In this document: positions 17,509 through 25,066 of the stretch, one piece after another
Layout of the letters: each line of letters opens with the position of its first letter
How positions within the stretch are numbered: the first letter of the stretch is position 1
From: an uncultured Hungatella sp.
GTDB lineage: Bacteria > Bacillota > Clostridia > Lachnospirales > Lachnospiraceae
Length of the DNA stretch: 38,942 nucleotides
Direction of reading: 5' to 3'
Assembly: GCA_910585435.1 (NCBI GenBank)
Contig: CAJUEJ010000008.1
Location: 127,594 to 166,535, forward strand
The notes under the pieces: generated by a model
What the model was told of the DNA's origin: nothing
The model's input: the letters and a program-made list of their open reading frames with translations, nothing else
Database searches by the model: none
Position numbers and translations under genes: made by a program

Positions 17509-17544
17509 TTAAGTGCTGTATATTGAATAAGGAGGGGACCGCGT

Positions 17545-18138
17545 ATGTATATTATAGTAGGATTGGGAAATCCGGGGGAGAAGTATGTCCATACCCGGCA
17601 TAATGTAGGGTTTGAGGTGATTGACATCCTGGCGGATCGGATAGGGATCCATGTGGATGAGAAGAAGCATAAAGGCCTGTGCGGAAGAGGGGTGCTGGAG
17701 GGACAGAAGGTAGTGCTTGTGAAGCCTCAGACGTTTATGAACCTGAGCGGGGAGAGCGTCAGGGCTGTTGCGGACTTTTATAAGGTGGCAGCAGATGAAA
17801 TTATCGTTGTGTATGATGATATCAGCCTGGAGCCGGGGCGCTTAAGAGTCCGGGGGAAGGGGAGTGCAGGAGGGCATAATGGCATCAAGAATATTATTGC
17901 CCATCTGGGGACCCAGGAGTTTCCCAGGGTAAAGGTGGGGATTGGAGAGAAGCCTAAGGGGATGGATCTGGCGGATTATGTACTCAGCCATTTTGGCAGG
18001 GGAGAGTGGGAACAGATGGAGGAGGCTTTTAAGGAGGCGGCGGACGCGGTGGCTGTGATGATAAGCCAGGGAACGGAGGCGGCCATGAATCGTTTTAATG
18101 GAGAGAAAAAGGAAGGTGTAAAGGGGCAGAATGAGTAA
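17545..18138 (+). CDS. pth: Peptidyl-tRNA hydrolase
   Basis: 197 residues, ATG preceded by AAGGAGGGG. The catalytic set of bacterial Pth is present: N10 in GLGNPG, H19 in HTRHNVGF, N66 in PQTFMNLSGES and D91 in VVYDDISLEPG. It releases tRNA from peptidyl-tRNAs that drop off ribosomes, in the cytoplasm. It overlaps mfd by eight bases, the common pth-mfd arrangement of Firmicutes, so both are expressed from the promoter at 17390. Confidence 0.95.
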   Translation: MYIIVGLGNPGEKYVHTRHNVGFEVIDILADRIGIHVDEKKHKGLCGRGVLEGQKVVLVKPQTFMNLSGESVRAVADFYKVAADEIIVVYDDISLEPGRLRVRGKGSAGGHNGIKNIIAHLGTQEFPRVKVGIGEKPKGMDLADYVLSHFGRGEWEQMEEAFKEAADAVAVMISQGTEAAMNRFNGEKKEGVKGQNE

Positions 18139-21100
18139 AGCATTTATGAATCCATTGATGGAGCTGGCAGAATTTGAGGAGCTTAACAGGGATTTGAACC
18201 GTGGAAAAGGGCCGGTGCAGGTCAGCGGCTGTGTGGACTCCCAGAAGGTTCATCTGATGCAGGAGGCGGGGGAGACCCTTCCCTGGAAGCTGGTGGTTAC
18301 GTACAATGATACCAGGGCAAAGGAAATGTATGAGGATTTTCGCTGCTTTACGGATCGGGTCTGGCTCTATCCGGCCAAAGACCTTTTGTTTTATAATGCG
18401 GATATTCACGGGAACCTGATGACAAGGCAGAGAATGCAGGTTCTGCGTCATCTGATTGAGGATGAGGCAGGGGTGGTGGTGACTACCCTGGACGGGATCA
18501 TGGATCATCTTCTGCCCCTGGATATGCTTAAAGGTCAGATTCTCCAGGTTGAGGCAGGGGGAGTTATCGATATTGAGGAATGGAAAAAAAGGCTGGTGGC
18601 CCTGGGATATGAGAGGATGTCCCAGGTGGACGGCATGGGGCAGTTTTCCATCCGGGGCGGCATCATTGACATTTTTCCATTGACAGAAGAGCTTCCGGTG
18701 CGGATTGAGCTGTGGGACGACGAGGTGGACTCTATCCGCAGCTTTGATTTGGAGAGCCAAAGGTCTGTGGAGCAGCTTTCCCAGGTGACGCTGTATCCTG
18801 CCACGGAGATGGTATTTACGGCAGAGCAGATAGAAAAAGGGATGGCGGGCCTTAAAGAAGCGGCTTCTGAATATGAGAAAAGCTTAAGAAAAGAGATGAA
18901 GACGGAGGAGGCATACCGGATTCATTCCATCATAAAAGAGCTGGAAGAAAGCGTGGAGGAGGGGCTGGGAAATGCCAGGCTGGAGAATTACATGGCATTT
19001 TTCTGTGATCAGGCTGTGTCCTTCGCAGAGTATTTTCCCAGGGAAGCTACCGCATTCTTTTTAGATGAGCCCATAAGGATGAAGGAAAAGGGTGAGACGG
19101 TAGAACTGGAATTCAGGGAAAGCATGATACACCGTCTGGAAAAAGGCTATCTTTTGCCGGAGCAGACCTCTCTTCTGTATTCCACCAAAGAGACCCTGGC
19201 CAGGCTTCAGACGAAACACACAGTGATGGTAACCGGGCTGGCGCAGAAGCTTCCCGGCATGGCCATAGAGAACCGGTACGGTATTCAGGCCAAAAGTGTC
19301 AATTCTTATCAGAACAGCTTTGAGATGCTTATAAAGGATCTGAAACGGTGGAAGAAGGAAAAATACAGAGTGATATTGCTGTCTGGTTCTTACACCAGGG
19401 CCTCCCGCCTGGCCGGAGATTTGAGAGAGTATGAGTTAAGCGCGTTTTCCACGGAGGACAAAGAAAAGCAGGTGCAGCCGGGAGAGATCCTGGTGACCTA
19501 CGGAAACCTTCACAGAGGCTTTGAATACCCTCAGATTAAGTTTGTGGTTATCACCGAGGGGGATATGTTTGGCCTGAAAAAGGCGGGGAGGAAGCGGAAG
19601 AAAACCACCTATGAAGGGAAGAAAATCCAGAGCTTTTCCGAGCTGGCAGTGGGGGACTATGTGGTTCATGAGGATCATGGCCTTGGAATCTACCGGGGAA
19701 TCGAGAAAATAGAGAGAGACAAGGTAGTAAAGGATTATCTGAAAATCGAGTATGCGGACGGCGGAAACCTGTATCTGCCCGCTACCCGGCTGGATATTAT
19801 CCAAAAATATGCAGGGGCTGATGCCAGGGCCCCGAAGCTGAACCGCCTGGGCGGGGAACAGTGGAAGCGGACCAAGGCAAAGGTGAAGGGAGAGGTAAAG
19901 GCCATCGCAAAAGAGCTGGTGGAGCTGTACGCGGCAAGACAGGAGACCAATGGGTTCCAGTACAGTGAAGATTCTGTGTGGCAGCGGGAATTTGAGGAGC
20001 TGTTTCCCTATGAGGAGACGGAGGATCAGCAGGATGCCATCGACGCCACCAAGAAGGATATGGAAAGCCGCAAGATCATGGATCGGCTGATCTGCGGGGA
20101 TGTGGGATACGGGAAGACAGAGATCGCCCTGCGGGCAGCGTTTAAGGCGATTCAGGACGGGAAACAGGTGGTGTATCTGGTTCCCACCACGATTTTGGCC
20201 CAGCAGCACTACAATACCTTTGTCCAGAGGATGAAGGATTTTCCGGTGAGGGTGGATCTGCTGTCCAGATTCCGGACGCCTGCGGAGATAAAGAAGACCC
20301 TGGGGGATTTGAAGAGGGGACTGGTAGATGTGGTTATCGGAACCCACAGGGTACTGTCAAGCGATGTCCAGTTTAAAAGCCTTGGGCTGCTGATTATCGA
20401 TGAGGAGCAGCGGTTCGGAGTGACCCACAAGGAGAAGATAAAAAAGCTGAAGGAAAATATAGATGTGCTCACCCTGACGGCAACCCCGATTCCCAGAACC
20501 CTCCATATGAGCCTGGCGGGAATACGGGATATGAGTGTGCTGGAGGAGCCTCCAGTAGACCGGGTGCCGATTCAGACCTATGTGATGGAATACAATGACG
20601 AGATGGTCAGGGAAGCCATCAGCCGGGAGCTGGCCAGAAACGGGCAGGTGTATTATGTGTACAACAGGGTTCACGGGATTGAAGAGATAGCTGGCCACAT
20701 CGGGGAGCTGGTGAAGGATGCAGTGGTGGTATTTGCCCACGGTCAGATGCCGGAGAGGCAGCTGGAGCGGATCATGCTGGATTTTATCAACGGGGAGATC
20801 GATGTGCTGGTGTCCACTACCATTATAGAGACAGGTCTGGATATTCCCAATGCCAACACCATTATTATTCACGATGCGGACCGTATGGGCCTGTCTCAGC
20901 TGTATCAGCTCAGGGGGCGGGTGGGCCGTTCCAGCCGCACAGCCTATGCATTTTTGATGTACAGAAGAGACAAGATACTGAAGGAGGAGGCAGAGAAACG
21001 GCTTCAGGCAATCCGTGAGTTTACGGAGCTGGGATCAGGAATCAAGATCGCCATGCGGGATCTGGAAATCCGGGGTGCCGGCAATGTGCTGGGCGCGGAG

Positions 21101-21664
21101 CAGCACGGGCACATGGAGGCAGTGGGCTATGATCTGTACTGTAAACTGCTGAACCGGGCTGTGGAGGCCCTTCGGGGAAAATGGACGGAGGAAGAAGATT
21201 TTCAGACTGCGGTGGAATGTGATATCGACGCCTATATTCCCGGGTCTTATATAAAAAATGAGTATCAGAAGCTGGATATTTATAAGAGGATTTCAGCCAT
21301 CGAAAATGAGGAAGAATACATGGACATGCAGGATGAGCTGATGGATCGGTTCGGATCGATTCCCAAGTCAGTTGAGAATCTTCTGAAGATATCCGCCTTA
21401 AGAGCCCTGGCCCACCAGGCCTATGCCACAGAGGTGACTATCAACAGGCAGGAGGTGCGGATCGATATGTTCCCCAAAGCAAGGCTGAATACGGAGAAAA
21501 TGTCAGAATTGGTCTCTGCGTATAAAGGCAGCCTGCGGGTGCAGATGGGGGAGGTACCAGGCTTTCTCTACCAGGAACGCAGCAGCAAAAACAAAGACAG
21601 CAGTTTCATGGTAGAGAAAGCCGAAGAGATACTGAAGCAATTAGCGGATATGGCGGCCCAGTAA
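18131..21664 (+). CDS. mfd: Transcription-repair coupling factor Mfd
   Basis: 1177 residues, full length for Mfd. The UvrB-homology region lies in the first 350 residues. The RNA-polymerase-interacting CarD-like domain begins near residue 504 (LAVGDYVVHEDHGLGIY). The RecG-like motor follows, with Walker A GDVGYGKTE near 654, the DEEQ box in LIIDEEQRFG near 755, TATPIPRTLHMS, and the C-terminal helicase lobe (TTIIETGLDIPNANT, QLYQLRGRVGRS). A TRCF C-terminal domain ends the protein. Mfd removes stalled RNA polymerase from damaged DNA and recruits UvrA. Its last 24 bases overlap the end of bioY on the other strand. Confidence 0.97.
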   Translation: MSKAFMNPLMELAEFEELNRDLNRGKGPVQVSGCVDSQKVHLMQEAGETLPWKLVVTYNDTRAKEMYEDFRCFTDRVWLYPAKDLLFYNADIHGNLMTRQRMQVLRHLIEDEAGVVVTTLDGIMDHLLPLDMLKGQILQVEAGGVIDIEEWKKRLVALGYERMSQVDGMGQFSIRGGIIDIFPLTEELPVRIELWDDEVDSIRSFDLESQRSVEQLSQVTLYPATEMVFTAEQIEKGMAGLKEAASEYEKSLRKEMKTEEAYRIHSIIKELEESVEEGLGNARLENYMAFFCDQAVSFAEYFPREATAFFLDEPIRMKEKGETVELEFRESMIHRLEKGYLLPEQTSLLYSTKETLARLQTKHTVMVTGLAQKLPGMAIENRYGIQAKSVNSYQNSFEMLIKDLKRWKKEKYRVILLSGSYTRASRLAGDLREYELSAFSTEDKEKQVQPGEILVTYGNLHRGFEYPQIKFVVITEGDMFGLKKAGRKRKKTTYEGKKIQSFSELAVGDYVVHEDHGLGIYRGIEKIERDKVVKDYLKIEYADGGNLYLPATRLDIIQKYAGADARAPKLNRLGGEQWKRTKAKVKGEVKAIAKELVELYAARQETNGFQYSEDSVWQREFEELFPYEETEDQQDAIDATKKDMESRKIMDRLICGDVGYGKTEIALRAAFKAIQDGKQVVYLVPTTILAQQHYNTFVQRMKDFPVRVDLLSRFRTPAEIKKTLGDLKRGLVDVVIGTHRVLSSDVQFKSLGLLIIDEEQRFGVTHKEKIKKLKENIDVLTLTATPIPRTLHMSLAGIRDMSVLEEPPVDRVPIQTYVMEYNDEMVREAISRELARNGQVYYVYNRVHGIEEIAGHIGELVKDAVVVFAHGQMPERQLERIMLDFINGEIDVLVSTTIIETGLDIPNANTIIIHDADRMGLSQLYQLRGRVGRSSRTAYAFLMYRRDKILKEEAEKRLQAIREFTELGSGIKIAMRDLEIRGAGNVLGAEQHGHMEAVGYDLYCKLLNRAVEALRGKWTEEEDFQTAVECDIDAYIPGSYIKNEYQKLDIYKRISAIENEEEYMDMQDELMDRFGSIPKSVENLLKISALRALAHQAYATEVTINRQEVRIDMFPKARLNTEKMSELVSAYKGSLRVQMGEVPGFLYQERSSKNKDSSFMVEKAEEILKQLADMAAQ

Positions 21665-22231
21665 GGTTTGGATCCGCCTTCCTATGATGACGGCGGCCAC
21701 AGTGATGAGTATGTCTTTGGGAATAAATGCTGTGAAAGAGTAGATGACAATGGCTTTCATGGACATTTCCCCGGACAGAAGATACCACTGGAGGCCGCCT
21801 GTGAATTCCATGATCATAAGGCCTGCAAGGGCTGCTGCAATGGAAAGAGCAAAGTCTGCTCTCGGGCGGCCGGTGTGAAAACGGAGGCCACACAAAGCAG
21901 CCATCACAGGCCATCCCCAGATATAGCCGCCGGTCATGCCGGCCAGCACCTGGATGCCTCCCTGGAGATTGGCAAAAATAGGCAGTCCCACGGCGCCTAA
22001 AAGTATGTATACGACGGTGGCCAGGGTTCCGTATTTCCACCCCAGCACAGCTCCGGTAAGGCCGATGCCGAAGGCCTGGATCGTGATGGGCACGCCGGAT
22101 GGCATGGGAATGGAGATCTGGGAAATCACCGCCAGGACAGCCGCAAACATAGCTGTCAGAACCAGGTGATAGGTGGAGAGTACAGGCTTGGCCGGTGAGG
22201 TTTTTGACTGGGTGGTTTCAGTTGATGACAT
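21641..22231 (-). CDS. bioY: BioY, substrate-binding component of a biotin ECF transporter
   Basis: 196 residues, five to six hydrophobic helices. BioY hallmarks are present: ISQISIPMPSGVPITIQAFGIGLTGAVLG and, later, LAGMTGGYIWGWP. BioY binds biotin in the membrane and works with the general EcfA/EcfT energy module or alone. No ecfAT genes are in the window, so it must share that module. The start ATG is preceded by AAGGAAT. Biotin control is visible: a BirA-type operator overlaps the -35 box of its promoter. The 3' end runs 24 bases into mfd from the opposite direction. Confidence 0.93.
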   Translation of the reverse strand: MSSTETTQSKTSPAKPVLSTYHLVLTAMFAAVLAVISQISIPMPSGVPITIQAFGIGLTGAVLGWKYGTLATVVYILLGAVGLPIFANLQGGIQVLAGMTGGYIWGWPVMAALCGLRFHTGRPRADFALSIAAALAGLMIMEFTGGLQWYLLSGEMSMKAIVIYSFTAFIPKDILITVAAVIIGRRIQTLLGRHIR

Positions 22232-22290
22232 AGTTTCATTCCTTCTTTCTGCTATCTATTTATACTTGGTTTGTCAGGTGTAACAGGTAC

Positions 22291-22319
22291 AATATAGCAG
22301 AGGAAGAATAAATTGTCAA
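22291..22319 (-). promoter_or_regulatory. Sigma-A promoter of bioY
   Basis: Minus strand: a perfect -35 TTGACA (22314-22319), 17-bp spacer, -10 TATATT (22291-22296). The -35 box lies inside one half of the BirA operator. Confidence 0.82.
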
Positions 22320-22344
22320 CTATAAAATATAAAATGGTTAACAA
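22313..22344 (-). promoter_or_regulatory. BirA (biotin repressor) operator of bioY
   Basis: Half-site TTGTCAACT (22313-22321), 14-bp spacer, half-site GGTTAACAA (22336-22344). This matches the Firmicute BirA pattern TTGTTAACC-N14/15-GGTTAACAA with two changes in one arm. One half covers the -35 box, the right place for repression by biotinoyl-AMP-loaded BirA. Confidence 0.85.
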
Positions 22345-22456
22345 TAAAAACTGTATGGGCATCCGTTCTTAATTGTTTTATGGCAGGTATAAATTTTTCC
22401 ATTTAGCAAATACTACATCCAGAAACGGATAGTACAGCAAATGGAGGAATTGTGAT

Positions 22457-23005
22457 ATGAAAGCTACGGGAATTGTGAGAAGAATTGATGACCTTGGAAG
22501 AGTAGTAATACCAAAAGAAATACGCAGAACGCTTCGGCTCCGGGAAGGAACGCCGTTGGAGATATTTACGGACCGTGAAGGAGAAATTATTCTTAAAAAG
22601 TATTCTCCCATGGTAGAACTGACAGCTTTTGCAGCTCAGTATGCGGAGGCTATGGCTCAGGCAACAGGACTGATTGTCTGCATTACAGACAGAGACCAGG
22701 TGATTGCAGTAGCAGGAGGTCCGAAGAAGGACCTGCTCCAAAAAACAATCAGTAAACAGCTGGAGCATGCCATCGGAGAGAGGGAAGTGATTGCGGCGGT
22801 GAAAGATGAAAAGGCATTTATTTCTCTGACTTCTGAGGAAATGGAAGGTATCACAGCCGAAGTAGTGGCGCCTATCATCTGTGAAGGAGATGCCATCGGA
22901 AGCGTAGGCTTGTTAAGCCGGGAGCCCAGGGCCAAGATGGGAGATACGGAAACAAAGCTGGTGATGACGGCAGCAGGCTTTTTGGGGCGGCAGATGGAAG
23001 GATAA
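22457..23005 (+). CDS. spoVT: SpoVT, stage V sporulation regulator
   Basis: 182 residues, ATG preceded by GGAGG. Residues 1-50 are the AbrB-type swapped-hairpin DNA-binding domain (MKATGIVRRIDDLGRVVIPK, LREGTPLEIF). Residues about 58-182 are the GAF-like domain typical of SpoVT. The protein acts late in sporulation in the forespore in Bacillus, switching sigma-G genes on or off. The upstream 22345-22456 gap is AT-rich with no promoter I can name with confidence. A terminator follows directly. Confidence 0.93.
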   Translation: MKATGIVRRIDDLGRVVIPKEIRRTLRLREGTPLEIFTDREGEIILKKYSPMVELTAFAAQYAEAMAQATGLIVCITDRDQVIAVAGGPKKDLLQKTISKQLEHAIGEREVIAAVKDEKAFISLTSEEMEGITAEVVAPIICEGDAIGSVGLLSREPRAKMGDTETKLVMTAAGFLGRQMEG

Positions 23006-23010
23006 TATAT

Positions 23011-23042
23011 AAAGCAATCATCTTTTGGGTGGTTGCTTTTTT
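23011..23042 (+). terminator. Rho-independent terminator after spoVT
   Basis: AAAGCAATCATC (23011-23022) pairs with GGTGGTTGCTTT (23028-23039), with two G-U pairs, followed by a T-run. Confidence 0.85.
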
Positions 23043-23043
23043 G

Positions 23044-23088
23044 TTGACAGTTACAGTCATATATTTTAAATGCAAAGAACAAATGTTC
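23044..23088 (+). promoter_or_regulatory. Putative promoter with LexA-like SOS box at the DUF488 gene
   Basis: TTGACA (23044-23049) is followed after 17 bp by a weak -10 (TAAATG, 23067-23072). Directly downstream lies GAACAAATGTTC (23077-23088), within an 8-bp inverted repeat AAAGAACA/TGTTCTTT. It fits the core of the Firmicute LexA/DinR box, GAAC-RNRY-GTTC, though the outer C and G of the Bacillus consensus are A and T here. A repressor bound here would cover the start of transcription. Alternative -10-like TATACT and TATAAT occur at 23118-23129. Confidence 0.5.
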
Positions 23089-23984
23089 TTTTTGCTGAAA
23101 TATTTTCTAGTAAGTGTTATACTTATAATAAGTCACAGCCAACTTATAGGCGTCAAAGATTTTTATTAGATTTCGTAAGACAATTATCAACTGATGCAAC
23201 AGCTACAGATTTACAAAAACTTGTTTTTTTACATACTGCTGGCGGGTGTTCATCTTATTACGATTTTGTACCCTATAAATACGGACCATATTCTTTCCAG
23301 CTTGCAGAGGATATAGCTGTTCTACGTCAAAATGGATTTTTGATTAGAAAGGATTCTCGTATTTATGCAAAGGACTCTCAGATTAATGAAAATATAGCCA
23401 ACATAGATATAAAACGGGGGGATTCATTGATAAGAAAAGTATATAGAAACTATCCCTACTATGCTATCAATAGTGAAATTGTTGAACGTTTATTTTCTTC
23501 TCCGGAAATTGAAAAAATAAAGAATGGAAAAGATGGGTTAAAGCAAACCGCACAAGTGCTTTTTACCATAGGATATGAAGGAAAAACGGTAGAATCTTTT
23601 ATTAATCAATTAATTAAACATGATGTCAGACTGCTTTGTGATGTGAGGAAAAATCCTATAAGTCGTAAATTTGGGTTTTCAAAAACTAAAATACAACATA
23701 TATTAAAAACTATCGGCATCCAATACGTCCATATACCTGAACTGGGAATAGATTCCCAAAAAAGGGCAAATTTAGAAAGTATTTCTGACTATCAGGAATT
23801 ATTTCAGGATTATAGAATTTCATTGCCACAACGGAAGAAAGATTTAGAGTATGTGTATTTTTTATTATCCAGTAATATACGCATAGCTTTGATGTGCTAT
23901 GAAAAAGAACCGCAAATGTGTCATCGCCATGTAATTAAAGACTATATCCAGTTAAATTATAATATAAGAGGCGAGGATTTATAA
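23070..23984 (+). CDS. DUF488 protein with Panacea/DUF4065-like N-terminal domain
   Basis: 304 residues if it starts at the ATG at 23070, the first possible start after an in-frame TAA. That ATG has no ribosome binding site and overlaps the putative -10, and there is no later in-frame ATG before residue 160, so the true start is unresolved. Residues about 28-110 (TDLQKLVFLH, then YYDFVPYKYGPYSFQLAEDI) resemble the Panacea/SocA-type antitoxin fold. Residues about 165-295 are DUF488, with FTIGYEGKTVESFI, LLCDVRKNP and the conserved CYEKEPQMCHRHVI. DUF488 has no established activity. The gene is AT-rich unlike its neighbours, which suggests transfer. Its stop overlaps the next start as TAATG. 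Confidence 0.72.
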   Translation: MQRTNVLFAEIFSSKCYTYNKSQPTYRRQRFLLDFVRQLSTDATATDLQKLVFLHTAGGCSSYYDFVPYKYGPYSFQLAEDIAVLRQNGFLIRKDSRIYAKDSQINENIANIDIKRGDSLIRKVYRNYPYYAINSEIVERLFSSPEIEKIKNGKDGLKQTAQVLFTIGYEGKTVESFINQLIKHDVRLLCDVRKNPISRKFGFSKTKIQHILKTIGIQYVHIPELGIDSQKRANLESISDYQELFQDYRISLPQRKKDLEYVYFLLSSNIRIALMCYEKEPQMCHRHVIKDYIQLNYNIRGEDL

Positions 23985-24825
23985 TGATTGAGAAAAAGCG
24001 AGTTTACATCGTTGTAAAAACATATCCGACAATATCTGACAAATACGCAGAATTGGTTTGCACTGCGGGAGTTTTAGAGGATGGATCCTGGATCAGACTA
24101 TATCCTATACCTTTTAGGAAATTGGAAATAAACCAAAAATAACCGAAGTACGCATGGATACAAGTTGAAGTAGAAAGAAACACAAAAGACTTTCGAACAG
24201 AAACATATCGTCCAATCAATTTGGAGAAAATAATAGTTGAACCGCGCTCGCCAAAAGCTGATTGGGAGCAGCGAAGAAAAATCATATTTAAAAACCCAAA
24301 AATATATACGAATTTAAATGAATTAATTGCACAGGCAAAATCAAAAAGCAACCCTATATCATTAGCAATATTTAAGCCTGCAAAGATTCTTGATTTTAAA
24401 GCAGATCCCACTTCACGAGAATGGATTTAAAAAAATTAAATAATTTAAATGCTCTCTCACAGCAATTAAATTTATTTCAAACACCAGAAGAAACAGAAGA
24501 AGAATTTAAAATTGTTCCGAAGGTTCCCTATAAATTCTCTTACACGTTTGAGGATACTTCTGGTAAACAATCTACATTAATGATAGAGGATTGGGAAATC
24601 GGAATGTTATACTTTAACTGTTTAAAGAAACATCATGAGGAATCTATTGCTGTTTCAAAAGTGAAAGAAAAATATTTCGATGAATTTTTAAAGAAGGATT
24701 TATATTTTTTTATGGGAACAACGAAAAAGTTTCATAATGTTGCTCCGAATCCTTTTATCATAATAGGTGTGTTTTATCCGCCATTTAAATCATCTTATGA
24801 GCAAATGACATTATTCACATCATAG
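23984..24825 (+). pseudogene. Disrupted partner gene of the DUF488 protein (nonsense plus frame change)
   Basis: ATG at 23984 overlaps the DUF488 stop and has an AGGCGAGG site upstream. The frame reads (M)IEKKRVYIVVKTYP... to codon 52, meets TAA (24140-24142) and continues in the same frame (PKYAWIQVEVERN...) to a second TAA at 24428-24430. A -1 shift there, giving REW-DLKKL, opens a frame to 24825 that contains LMIEDWEIGMLYFNC and LYFFMGTTKKFHNVAPNPF. Read through both lesions, it would be one protein of about 280 residues. A TAT/TAC-to-TAA change and loss of one G would explain both breaks. I recall intact relatives as uncharacterised proteins but cannot check. The last part could still be made by restart at the ATG at 24421. 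Confidence 0.7.
24421..24825 (+). CDS. 134-aa ORF, likely C-terminal fragment of the disrupted partner gene
   Basis: Open from the ATG at 24421 to TAG at 24825; the start overlaps the preceding TAA by ten bases. The protein is acidic and then shows KVPYKFSYTFEDTSGKQ, a STLMIEDWEIGMLYFNCLKK segment and an aromatic/Pro-rich end (FHNVAPNPFIIIGVFYPP). There is no good ribosome binding site, so if translated it depends on coupling to the upstream frame. I favour a gene fragment over an independent gene. No family with known function recognised. Confidence 0.5.
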   Translation: MDLKKLNNLNALSQQLNLFQTPEETEEEFKIVPKVPYKFSYTFEDTSGKQSTLMIEDWEIGMLYFNCLKKHHEESIAVSKVKEKYFDEFLKKDLYFFMGTTKKFHNVAPNPFIIIGVFYPPFKSSYEQMTLFTS

Positions 24826-24860
24826 GATAATAACTACACCATTTCCGGAAACGCTGCCGC

Positions 24861-24910
24861 GACAGGCCATAAACCTGCAATAGCAGATTTTGCTGGTTTA
24901 TGGCCTGTTT
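24861..24910. terminator. Large inverted repeat between convergent genes
   Basis: ACAGGCCATAAACC (24862-24875) pairs perfectly with GGTTTATGGCCTGT (24895-24908), and inner GCAA/TTGC extends the stem past a T-T mismatch. It sits between the 3' ends of the islet and the GH42 gene. Neither side has a proper T-run, so the terminator role is tentative. The rest of the 24826-25066 gap shows nothing recognisable. Confidence 0.5.
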
Positions 24911-25066
24911 AAGCGGTCAAAGAAGAACTATTAACAAAGGAGAGCAGGAAGCATAGGTTCTCCTACAGACTCCCTTTCATTGTTTTTTTCTCCTACCATA
25001 GATTACCTGTCCATCTTCTAAGAACTGAGATTTTTCCAATCAAACCACCCCGCCAACCAAAACCAG

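Noticed and set aside
18095..18760. 221-aa open frame on the minus strand at the pth-mfd junction
   Set aside because: It is antisense to the start of mfd, has no promoter or ribosome binding site and resembles no protein family.
19436..20347. 303-aa open frame on the minus strand inside mfd
   Set aside because: It is antisense to conserved Mfd motor motifs, has no ribosome binding site and its composition is that of a shadow frame (rich in Leu, His, Gln).
22345..22456. Sigma-G promoter for spoVT
   Set aside because: GGTATAA-like and CAAATACTA-like segments occur, but neither fits the -35/-10 pattern well enough to claim.
24415..24432. Programmed -1 frameshift in the DUF488 partner gene
   Set aside because: The bases before the stop (TGG ATT TAA) do not form a slippery heptamer, and an additional nonsense codon lies upstream, so decay is simpler.
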